Assembly: GCF_036388275.1 (NCBI RefSeq) | Contig: NZ_DASVSF010000002.1 | Location: 186,001-250,000 of the forward strand | Direction of reading: 5' to 3' | Source of the DNA: Longimicrobium sp. | GTDB lineage: Bacteria > Gemmatimonadota > Gemmatimonadetes > Longimicrobiales > Longimicrobiaceae | DNA length: 64,000 bases | In this document: piece after piece, positions 8,110 through 15,660 of the stretch | How positions within the stretch are numbered: position 1 is the stretch's first letter | How the letters are laid out: each line of letters starts with the position of its first letter | Translations under genes and position numbers: made by a program | The notes under the pieces: model-generated | Seen by the model: only the letters and a program-made list of their open reading frames with translations | Database searches by the model: none | What the model was told of the DNA's origin: nothing

Positions 8110-9447
8110 ATGACCGCCTCCGTGCTTTCCAGGCCCACGCGCGCGCTCCCCGCCGGGGCGCGGCTGATTGCCCTGGCCCCGGACGCCGCGTACGCCGTGC
8201 GCGTACTGGCCGCCGCGGCGGGCGGCGCCGCGTTGGGCACCCTGGCCGCCGACGGAGAAGACCCGTCGGAGCACATCGTACGGGGCGCGGCCTCGCTGTC
8301 CCGCCAGATCGTGGCGCACGCGCTGGGTACCGCCGACGCGGCGCCGGCCGTGAGCCTGGCCGCGTCCGCGCGAGAGCTGGAGCGGCTGGTCGAGCGCGTT
8401 CGGCGGATGATTCCCGCCAGCGCGGCCGAGCTGATGCCCTCCATCGACGATCCCCCGCTGCCGCTGGCCGACGAGTGGCTGCGCGAGGCCGCGCTGGAGC
8501 GGCACGAGCACGCGCTGATGCTGCTTGCCCACCCGGAATACCAGCTGGTGCTGGGCACCCGCGCGCTGCACCCCGCCGAGGCGCTGGCGCGCACGGCCGA
8601 GCGGGTGCTGCACAGCGTGGAGGGGTGGGCCTCGCACGACGAGCTGCTGGAACTGGAAGTGGAGGCGTCGTACTGGTTCAGCGAACGCTGGGCCGCCGAT
8701 GCCGACCTGGAGAGCGAGCGCGGAGAGCGCTCCGTAACGCGGCGGATGGAGTGGGTGTTCGCCGACCGCCCCACGCTCGGCCTGGGAGAGCCGATCCTGG
8801 CCTCGCTGCTGGCCACGGCCGAAGCGGAGGGATGGACGCCCGCGCGGCGGAGGGCGGCGCGGTCGCTGGTGGAGTCGGAGGCGGACGCGTGGCACGTGTT
8901 CCGGAGCACGGGCCACGAGACGGCGCTCGCGCGTTCGCTGACGAACGGACGGGAGATCGCGGTCCGCGACCCCAACGGCGAGGCACTTCCCGGACGCGTG
9001 GTGATGGGGCGGGCGCTGCCGTTCGGCGAGGAGCACGTGTTCGCGCTCTCCACCGAGCTGGTGGCGGCCGACGACCCCGCCGACCTGCGCGCGCTGACTG
9101 CGGACGTGCGGGCCTTTGCCACGTCGGGCCGGCTGCCCCTGGCCATGGCCGTGGAAGCCACCATCGCCGACGGCCTGTTTGGCGCACGCATCCCCCGCCC
9201 CATTCCCGCCTCGGAGGACGCAGACGCGGCCCTGGCCCGCATCGACGAAGGATGCGACCTGCTCCTTCGCCGCGGCGTGGCGCGCACGCTGGACCCGCAG
9301 CGCGGCGCGCCCCGCCCGCCGACGGGCACCTCGCGAGACCTGCTGGCGCTGCCGGACGACCCGGTGATCGCGGCGTGGGTGTCGGCGCTTGTTTCGGAGA
9401 GCTCGCGCGAACGGCAGTACTCGCACCCGGTGCGCCGCCCCATGTGA
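8110..9447 (+). CDS. Hypothetical protein, 445 aa
   Basis: Not recognised. The product is an acidic, alanine- and glutamate-rich protein of mostly helical character, without signal peptide or membrane segments. Its C-terminal half holds mixed alpha/beta sequence (GRVVMGRALPFGEEHVFALS). The frame is open from 7633, but the 5' part is repeat DNA, so I start at ATG 8110 (MTASVLSRPTRALPAG); the upstream CAGGTG is a weak ribosome site. It stands alone between two repeat regions. Confidence 0.65.
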   Translation: MTASVLSRPTRALPAGARLIALAPDAAYAVRVLAAAAGGAALGTLAADGEDPSEHIVRGAASLSRQIVAHALGTADAAPAVSLAASARELERLVERVRRMIPASAAELMPSIDDPPLPLADEWLREAALERHEHALMLLAHPEYQLVLGTRALHPAEALARTAERVLHSVEGWASHDELLELEVEASYWFSERWAADADLESERGERSVTRRMEWVFADRPTLGLGEPILASLLATAEAEGWTPARRRAARSLVESEADAWHVFRSTGHETALARSLTNGREIAVRDPNGEALPGRVVMGRALPFGEEHVFALSTELVAADDPADLRALTADVRAFATSGRLPLAMAVEATIADGLFGARIPRPIPASEDADAALARIDEGCDLLLRRGVARTLDPQRGAPRPPTGTSRDLLALPDDPVIAAWVSALVSESSRERQYSHPVRRPM

Positions 9448-9858
9448 GGTCTCGCCGCGCACCCCACTAGGGGCGCGCCACACGATCCGCCACACACGAG
9501 AACAAGCCGGTCCGCGCAGGCGAACTTCGTGTGGTCGTTGCAGCGAATTCATTCGCCCGTGCAGGGCTTCGCGGCGGGGTTTGGCTGAACTCGGAGTGGA
9601 CGACGGGCGGGATGTGGGGCGCTTCGATGGTTCCGGCGCAGTCCCCGGCTGCCCTCTCCCCCCGGCCCCCTCTCCCGCAAGCGGGAGAGGGGGAGAACTG
9701 CACCAAGCTCGGGCGCGCCCCACTTCAACTCACACCCAAGCAGGCCAGTCTGCGAAGGCAGACTTCGTGTGGTCGTTGCAGCGAATTCATTCGCCCGACG
9801 GAGCCGAGGCCTCCCCACCCAAGTGCGGGTAAACCGCCTTCCGCACTTCCCCGCCGAC
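9448..9858. repeat. Intergenic region with two copies of repeat family C and a family A palindrome
   Basis: Family C units at about 9505-9562 and 9746-9798 share GTGGTCGTTGCAGCGAATTC followed by ATTCGCCCG. The second also has the hairpin TCTGCGAAGGCAGA. A third copy is at 18957-19010. Between them a family A palindrome (CCCTCTCCCGC / GCGGGAGAGGG) lies at about 9672-9695. No gene is supported; the last 60 nt are the tail end of the transglycosylase transcript region. Confidence 0.75.
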
Positions 9859-10527
9859 CTACCGCCGCCCCGGACCCTGGTACCTGTCCCGCCCCATGCC
9901 AAGGACGCGCCGCGTGTACCCGTTCTCCGGGTTGCGGCCCGAGCGCAGGTCGCGGTCCACGGCGCCCTCGCCGCGGTTGTACGCCAGCAGCGCCAGGCGC
10001 ACGTCGCCATCGTACTTGTCGATCAGCCGGCGCAGGTATCCGAAGCCCACGCGCAGGTTGGGCTCGGGCTCCAGGATGCGCTCGCGCGTCGTCATCCGCC
10101 GGTCGAGCCAGCGCGCCGTCGAGGGCATCAGCTGCGTGTAGCCCAGCGCGCCGGCGTGGCTGCGCGCGCGGGGGTTGAACGCGCTCTCCGCCCGCACCAG
10201 GCGAAAGCCCAGCTCCGGGTCCAGCCCCTGGCTTTCGGCGGCGTCGTGGATGGTGCGCGCCAGCTGGGGCGAGATGCGGAACTGCATGGCGAACGCGAAC
10301 GGCCCCCCGCTCATCTCGCGCACCTGCCGCGCGCGGTCCCGCACCCAGCGCCAGAAGTCGCGGTTGATGGACTCGGCGGCTTGCGTGCTGGCGGGCGCCA
10401 CGGTGGCGCTGTCGGCCTGCTGGGCGCGGGCGGGCATGCCCCAGGCGCACAGGGCCAGGGCGGCCACCAGCGCGGGAACGCGCAGCGCGCCGGGGAGTGG
10501 CCGCGTGCAATCGGCTGTCGTGCTCAA
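9859..10527 (-). CDS. Lytic transglycosylase, SLT domain, secreted
   Basis: Predicted peptidoglycan lytic transglycosylase of 222 residues that cleaves MurNAc-GlcNAc bonds to give 1,6-anhydro ends. A signal peptide covers about residues 1-36 (LVAALALCAWGMPARAQQ). The SLT (goose-lysozyme-like) domain has the catalytic Glu114 in RAESAFNPRARS and the motif GALGYTQLMPSTA. The later LAYNRGEGAVDR motif is the family's AYNAG region. I start at TTG 10527 because AGGAGG lies 7-12 nt upstream and the signal peptide begins there; the open frame to 10812 is a shadow. It would feed anhydro-muropeptides to the AmpG pathway at 21-29 kb. Confidence 0.87.
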   Translation of the reverse strand: MSTTADCTRPLPGALRVPALVAALALCAWGMPARAQQADSATVAPASTQAAESINRDFWRWVRDRARQVREMSGGPFAFAMQFRISPQLARTIHDAAESQGLDPELGFRLVRAESAFNPRARSHAGALGYTQLMPSTARWLDRRMTTRERILEPEPNLRVGFGYLRRLIDKYDGDVRLALLAYNRGEGAVDRDLRSGRNPENGYTRRVLGMGRDRYQGPGRR

Positions 10528-10783
10528 GTCGTTTCCTCCTTGTTTTCGGCTCAGCCGGGGTTGAACAAGCCGCACAACGTGCACTCCACGACCGCCCTCG
10601 TCAACCCGCCGTGCGCCGCGCACGAGGTTTGTGCAAGGAGTGGCGGATGGATTGTAAGTGGTTGCCCGCCAACGCCGACGATGTAGTTTGCAGTCGAGTT
10701 CCACCCGCTGGCCGGCTCCGTTTCCGCCAGCATCGGCGCGAAGCCATCCGCCTCGCCCCGCTGTCCCCGCCCCGCGCGTGACG

Positions 10784-13465
10784 ATGGCCTGGCAGTCCAC
10801 GCCCGAGTTCATCCCGCTCCTCGTTTCGGCGATGGTGTGCGCCGCCCTGGGCGCGTTCGCCTGGCGCCACCGGCGCGTTCCCGCGGCGGGCGGCTTCGTT
10901 TTGCTGATGGCGTCTTCGGCGTGGTGGTCGCTGGCGTACGCCTTCTACCGCGCCAACGCCAGCTTCCAGGGCAAGGCGCTGCTCGCCGTGCTCACCCAGG
11001 CCGGCGCCATCGTCGTCGCCGTGGCATGGGCGGTGTTCGCGCTGCAGTTCACCGGGCGCCAAGCGTGGCTGCGCCGCTGGTGGATGGCGCTCTCCGCCAT
11101 CCCCGCGCTGACGCTGGTGATGGTGGCCACCAACCCCGTGCACCACGCCTTCTGGTCGCGCTTCGCCCTGGTGGAGCGCGGCGGGCGGGCGGCCATCGAC
11201 AGCGTGCCCGCCTGGGGCTTCTGGCTGCACGTGGTGTATTCGTGGGGGCTGATGTGGCTGGCCGTGGGCGTCGTGAGCCTGGGCGCGGTGCGGTCGGCGC
11301 ACCTGTACCGCCGGCAGGCGTGGGCCATCGTGGTGGCGGCGGCCGTGCCGTGGATCGGAAACGTGCTGCACGTGGCGGGATGGGTGCGGTTCCCGGCCAA
11401 CCCGATGCCCGTGCTCTTCACCCTCAGCGGCGCCGTCTTCTTCTGGGCCATCTTCCGCCTGCGGCTGCTGGACCTGGTGCCCGTCGCTCGCGCGGCGCTG
11501 GTGGAAGAGATGCCCGATGGCGTGGTGGTGCTGGACGAGACGGGGCGCGTGCTGGACGTGAACCCCGCGGCGCGCCGCATCCTGACCCTCGGCGAGGCCG
11601 ACGTCGTGGGACGGCCCGCGGCGGAGGTGCTGGGGGCGCTGAGCGGGGTGATGGACCAGGAGGCGGTAGACGGGCCCGTTCGCGTGGAGGTGGGCACGGG
11701 TGAGGGCGCGCACCCCGTGGACGTGCGTGTGACGACGCTGCACGACGCGCGCGGACGGGTGAACGGGCGGCTGCTCGTTCTTCGCGACGTGGGTGAAACG
11801 GAGCGCCGGGAGGGCGCGCTGGCGCTGCAGCGGGCCTTTCTGGAGCAGCTGTTCGATGCCGCGCCCGAGGGGCTGGCCCTGCTGGACGAGTCGGAGCAGG
11901 TGCTGGACGTGAACCCCGAGTGGAGCCGCCTCTTCGGCTATCCGGCCGACGAGGCGCGGGGCCGGCAGATCAACGACCTGATCGTTCCCGACCACCTGCG
12001 GGGCGAGGGCGCCCAGATCACGGCGCAGGTGGCGTCGGGCGCCCGCACGGAGGCGGAGACGGTGCGGCGGCGCAAGGACGGAAGCGTGACCGACGTGCAC
12101 ATCACGGGGGCGCCGGTGTTCGCGCGGGGCCAGCGCGTGGGCACCTGGGGCATCTACCACGACATCAGCGGGCGCAAGGCGCAGGAACGCGCCCGCGCCG
12201 CGCTGCTGGAGCGCGAGCGGGAGGCGCGCGCGGCAGCCGAGGCGGCTACGCGGCGGGCCGCGTTCCTGGCCGACGTGGGCACGCTGCTGAGCGCGGCCTT
12301 CGTTCGCCAGGCCGGCTACCAGGAGCTGGCGCGGCTGGCCGTGGCCGAGCTGGCGGACTACTGCCTGATCGACGAGGTGACGCCGGACGGCGGCACGCGG
12401 CGGGTGGCGCTGGCGCACCGCGACCCGCGCGGCGAGGCGCTGCTGGTGCCCGACGCCGCCAACCCGCCCGACGGCGACCCCGAGCGGCGCCCGGTGCTGC
12501 AGGTGGTGCGCACGGGCGCGCCGATGCTGGTGCCCGAGGTGACGGACGACGTGATCTCGCGGCTGGGCCACGACGACCGGACGCGCGCCGCGTTCACCCG
12601 CATCCAGCCACGCTCGTTCATCATCGTGCCGCTGATCGCCCGGGGGCGCACGCTGGGCGCCATCACCCTGGCGTACGACCACTCCGGCCGCCGCTACGGG
12701 CCGGAGGACCTGACGGTGGCGCAGGAGATGGCGCGCCGCGCGGCGCTGGCCATCGACAACGCCCGCCTGTACGCCGAGGCGCAGGAGGCGGTGCGGGCGC
12801 GCGACTCGGTGCTGGGCGTGGTGTCGCACGACCTGCGCAACCCGCTCGCCGCCATCCTCCTGCATGCCGACTTCCTGCTGGCGGACCCCGGCCTCCCCCC
12901 CGACGCGCGCGAGTCGGCCGAGCAGGTGGTGCGCGGCGCCGAGGCCATGGAGCGGATGATCCGCGACCTGCTGGACGTGGCCCGCATCGAGGCCGGGCAG
13001 CTGCGGGTGGAGGCCGCTCCCCTCTCCGCGTGCGGGCTGCTGGACCAGGCGGCGGGGATGATGATGCCGCTGGCGCGCGAACGGGGAACCGCCTTGGAGC
13101 AGGTGCGCCTGGCGGAGTGCCCCGACGTGGCGGCCGACTTCGACCGCGTGATGCAGGTGTTCAGCAACCTGGTGGGCAACGCGCTGAAGTTCACGCCGGC
13201 GGGCGGCACGGTGACGCTGGGCGCGGATCCCGGGCCGGGCGAGGTGAGGTTCTGGGTGCGCGACACGGGGCCCGGCATCGCCCCCGAGCACGTGGAGCGG
13301 CTGTGGGAAAGCTTCTGGCAGGCTGACGGTCCCGCCCGCCGCGCCGGCGCGGGGCTTGGCCTGCCGATCGTCCGCGGCATCGTAGAGGCGCACGGCGGCC
13401 GCGTGGGCGTCGACACCGTACCGGGCGAGGGCGCCAACTTCTGGTTCACCCTGCCGGTGGCGTGA
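10784..13465 (+). CDS. Multidomain sensor histidine kinase (7TM-PAS-PAS-GAF-HK)
   Basis: Large sensor kinase of about 893 residues. Domains in order: a seven-helix membrane module of the histidine-kinase N-terminal 7TM type (1 to about 225, with WALTLVMVATNP-like loops); a PAS domain (about 230-345, MPDGVVVLDETGRVLDVNPAA); a second PAS (about 355-470, LDVNPEWSRLFGYPADE); a GAF domain (about 500-665); a HisKA helix with phosphoacceptor His682 (VVSHDLRNPLAAI); and a HATPase domain (DTGPGIAP near 827, then GAGLGLPI). No receiver domain or adjacent response regulator is present. ATG 10784 is preferred; GTG 10778 is in frame two codons upstream. It may sense more than one signal. Confidence 0.88.
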   Translation: MAWQSTPEFIPLLVSAMVCAALGAFAWRHRRVPAAGGFVLLMASSAWWSLAYAFYRANASFQGKALLAVLTQAGAIVVAVAWAVFALQFTGRQAWLRRWWMALSAIPALTLVMVATNPVHHAFWSRFALVERGGRAAIDSVPAWGFWLHVVYSWGLMWLAVGVVSLGAVRSAHLYRRQAWAIVVAAAVPWIGNVLHVAGWVRFPANPMPVLFTLSGAVFFWAIFRLRLLDLVPVARAALVEEMPDGVVVLDETGRVLDVNPAARRILTLGEADVVGRPAAEVLGALSGVMDQEAVDGPVRVEVGTGEGAHPVDVRVTTLHDARGRVNGRLLVLRDVGETERREGALALQRAFLEQLFDAAPEGLALLDESEQVLDVNPEWSRLFGYPADEARGRQINDLIVPDHLRGEGAQITAQVASGARTEAETVRRRKDGSVTDVHITGAPVFARGQRVGTWGIYHDISGRKAQERARAALLEREREARAAAEAATRRAAFLADVGTLLSAAFVRQAGYQELARLAVAELADYCLIDEVTPDGGTRRVALAHRDPRGEALLVPDAANPPDGDPERRPVLQVVRTGAPMLVPEVTDDVISRLGHDDRTRAAFTRIQPRSFIIVPLIARGRTLGAITLAYDHSGRRYGPEDLTVAQEMARRAALAIDNARLYAEAQEAVRARDSVLGVVSHDLRNPLAAILLHADFLLADPGLPPDARESAEQVVRGAEAMERMIRDLLDVARIEAGQLRVEAAPLSACGLLDQAAGMMMPLARERGTALEQVRLAECPDVAADFDRVMQVFSNLVGNALKFTPAGGTVTLGADPGPGEVRFWVRDTGPGIAPEHVERLWESFWQADGPARRAGAGLGLPIVRGIVEAHGGRVGVDTVPGEGANFWFTLPVA

Positions 13466-13480
13466 TTCTTCGATGTTGCG

Positions 13481-14134
13481 TCAGGGGATGGACGGCTCCG
13501 CCGCGGCGGCGAGCGTGCGGGCCACCCTCCGCCCCAGCGCGGACCCGGTGGCGAGATCCGTGGCGGTGCGGGCGTGGAGAGCGAGATGGTAGACGTCGGA
13601 AAGGACGCGGCCGACTTCGGGATAGTCTTCGTCGATGGTGCCCACCCGCGCCGCGCCGATGGCGTGCAGCAGCGGGGGCGAGGCGAGGTTCATCGCCGGT
13701 TCGCGGACAACGGTGGCGAACAGGTGCTGATGCCCTGTTTCGGCGAGCCATTCCAGCGCGGCGAGCGCCAGGGCCGGCGCATACGTGCGATGGCGCCGGC
13801 CGGGGCGCACGGCGAGCTGGTCGAAGTAGGCGACGCGCGCGTCCTCCAGCGCGTCCCAGTTCCCGTCTCCCCACTGGATCGACCGGCGCCGGGCCCAGAC
13901 GTCCGTCGCGCGCAGCACGGTGTCGGGGAGCGCGATGGCGAAGCCGCCGAGCGCGCCGTCATCGTCGGCGATGGCGAGCACCTGCGCGTTCGCCACCAGG
14001 AACTCGTACTGCTCGCGCGTGGCCCCCAGCAGAAACCCGCCACCGGGCGCATCCCCCGCGGGGTCCAGCTTCAGCTCCCGCTTGATCCGCAGCATCCCTT
14101 CCACGTCGCCCGGCCGCGCGGGGCGGATCTTCAT
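13481..14134 (-). CDS. GNAT-family N-acetyltransferase
   Basis: A 217-residue protein with the GNAT outline: MKIRPARPGDVEGMLRIK at the N-terminus (beta1-alpha1), a central FAIALPDTVL strand, then YFDQLAVRPGRRHRTYAPAL, which corresponds to motif A (acetyl-CoA pyrophosphate loop), and a C-terminal half that follows the fold. The substrate cannot be inferred. Its ATG overlaps the desaturase stop (ATGA), so the two are translationally coupled. The C-terminal tail, about residues 185-217, is alanine-rich and may be unstructured. Confidence 0.72.
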   Translation of the reverse strand: MKIRPARPGDVEGMLRIKRELKLDPAGDAPGGGFLLGATREQYEFLVANAQVLAIADDDGALGGFAIALPDTVLRATDVWARRRSIQWGDGNWDALEDARVAYFDQLAVRPGRRHRTYAPALALAALEWLAETGHQHLFATVVREPAMNLASPPLLHAIGAARVGTIDEDYPEVGRVLSDVYHLALHARTATDLATGSALGRRVARTLAAAAEPSIP

Positions 14135-15114
14135 CTGCGCATCAGCCCCAGGTCCACCGAAAACTCGCCCACGTCGGCGATTTCCTCGATGTGAGGCCCC
14201 TTGGTCTGCTGCCAGACGGCCTGCCAGAGTGAGGTGACGCCCTGGTTGTGGTGGTGCGCCTCGGGCAGGATGTCGCGGCGGTCCGGCAGCTGGTGCCAGG
14301 GGATGTTGGGGTCGTAGTGGTGCGTGGCGTGCTCGTTGAAGTTCAGCAGCAGCCACGAAAAGAACCGCTGCCGGGGAAGCGAGCGCACGTTGTGGCGCAC
14401 GTCGGGCCCCACCGTGGTATCGTAGTGGTACACGTACAGGAGCAGCGACCACACCCAGGCGAACACCGCCAGCGGCAGCCCCAGCGCCACCATCCACGCC
14501 TCGAAACCCAGCGCCCACCAGACGGCGGCGTGAAAGCCCAGGCCGCCGGCGAACTCGGCCCAGGCGCGCAGCCTGCGCGAGCCCCGCCAGTGCTTGAACA
14601 CGGGCGAGATCTTTTCGGCGCGCGCGGCGGGCACCAGCAGAAAGATCAGCACGGCGGCGATGGAGTGGACGAAGAAGCCGCCCAGGAACACGAAGAAGAT
14701 CCACACTGCGTGGTAGTACCCCCGCCGCAGCGGCGTCAGCGGTCGCGCGGTGGGGAAGGTGTCGAGGTTGGCGGTGTGCGCGTCGCGGCGGTTGTGGCCG
14801 TGATGGAAGAAGTGGATTTTCCGATAGACGGTGAACGGCGCGGCAACGGGCAGCAGCAGGAGCGTACCGAGCGCGTCGTTCAGCGCCGGGTGGTCGGGAA
14901 AGAGCTTCTTGTGGATGGCCTCGTGCGCGGCGATGTACATCCGGTCCAGCCACAGCCCCTGCCCCACGATCAGCCCCGCCAGCACCAGCCACCGTGCGGG
15001 CGATTCCCAGCCCAGGCAGGCGATGCTGGCCGCCATCAGAATGCCGAATACGAGAAACGTTTCGGCGAGCAGGCGAAAGGACACCCGGGTCTGGGGAAGT
15101 GTGGCGGTCGTCAT
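14131..15114 (-). CDS. Membrane fatty acid desaturase-type di-iron protein
   Basis: Integral-membrane di-iron enzyme of the fatty acid desaturase/hydroxylase superfamily, 327 residues. Three histidine boxes are visible: HEAIH (64-68), HFFHH (101-105) and HATHH (262-266). At least four hydrophobic segments lie around them. The MYIAAHEAIHKK start and the HATHHYDPNIPWHQLPD box leave the substrate open: acyl chains are the default, carotenoid oxygenation a possibility. The start is ATG 15114. The downstream GNAT gene overlaps by 4 nt. Confidence 0.83.
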   Translation of the reverse strand: MTTATLPQTRVSFRLLAETFLVFGILMAASIACLGWESPARWLVLAGLIVGQGLWLDRMYIAAHEAIHKKLFPDHPALNDALGTLLLLPVAAPFTVYRKIHFFHHGHNRRDAHTANLDTFPTARPLTPLRRGYYHAVWIFFVFLGGFFVHSIAAVLIFLLVPAARAEKISPVFKHWRGSRRLRAWAEFAGGLGFHAAVWWALGFEAWMVALGLPLAVFAWVWSLLLYVYHYDTTVGPDVRHNVRSLPRQRFFSWLLLNFNEHATHHYDPNIPWHQLPDRRDILPEAHHHNQGVTSLWQAVWQQTKGPHIEEIADVGEFSVDLGLMRR

Positions 15115-15660
15115 CGTGCGGAGGTGTGATGCGGGGAGTTCGTGCGGGAACGCCTGCTACGCTAACCGAACAAAACATCTGACGCAATCCACTTGGCCGC
15201 ACACCCGAACCTGTCATCCTGAGCCCCAAGCGCACCCTACCAGCCCGCACACCGACCCGCGCGGGGCGAAGGATCTAGCAGAGGGCACGTACAAGCGCGG
15301 GCGCGGCAGCGGTCACGGAAGGCGAGGCCTCGGCTGCCGTGGGGCCCTCACCCCGCCGCGCTGACACGCGTGCGACCCTCTCCCACAAACAGCGTGGGAG
15401 AGGGGGTACACTTCGGGGTTTGGAGCCTTCAGATGAGCTTGGCTGCTCGGGCCGGCGCCCCCCATCCCCAACCCTTCCCCCGCAAACTGCGCGGGGGAAG
15501 GGAGCCAATAGAGCGCGCGGGGCCAGCCGGAGCGCAGACGAATTCTCCTCTCCCCCATGGGGTTTATGGGGGAGAGGCCCGGAGAGGGGGGGCGCCAAGG
15601 CATGCGCCGAGTCACGTCGGAGCGCCTCAAAACCCGCGTCGCCCACGTCTTCCTAACCGC
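15115..15660. repeat. Intergenic region with families D and A, including a solo DUF559-type terminal repeat
   Basis: No gene is supported. A family D element at about 15211-15280 begins CTGTCATCCTGAG and ends GAAGGATCTAGC; its inverted partner is near 19070-19142. At 15333-15415 lies a solo copy of the inverted terminal repeat that flanks the DUF559 gene (CCCTCTCCCAC/GTGGGAGAGGG with loop AAACAGC, then GGTACACTTC). Two more palindromes follow at 15470-15505 (CTTCCCCCGC/GCGGGGGAAG) and 15546-15580 (CTCTCCCCC/GGGGGAGAG). Confidence 0.78.

Noticed and set aside
10601..13393. A 930-codon open frame on the minus strand
   Set aside because: It is antisense to the 7TM-PAS-GAF kinase, with His/Arg/Gln-rich low-complexity translation and no motifs. 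Long shadow ORFs are expected at this GC content.
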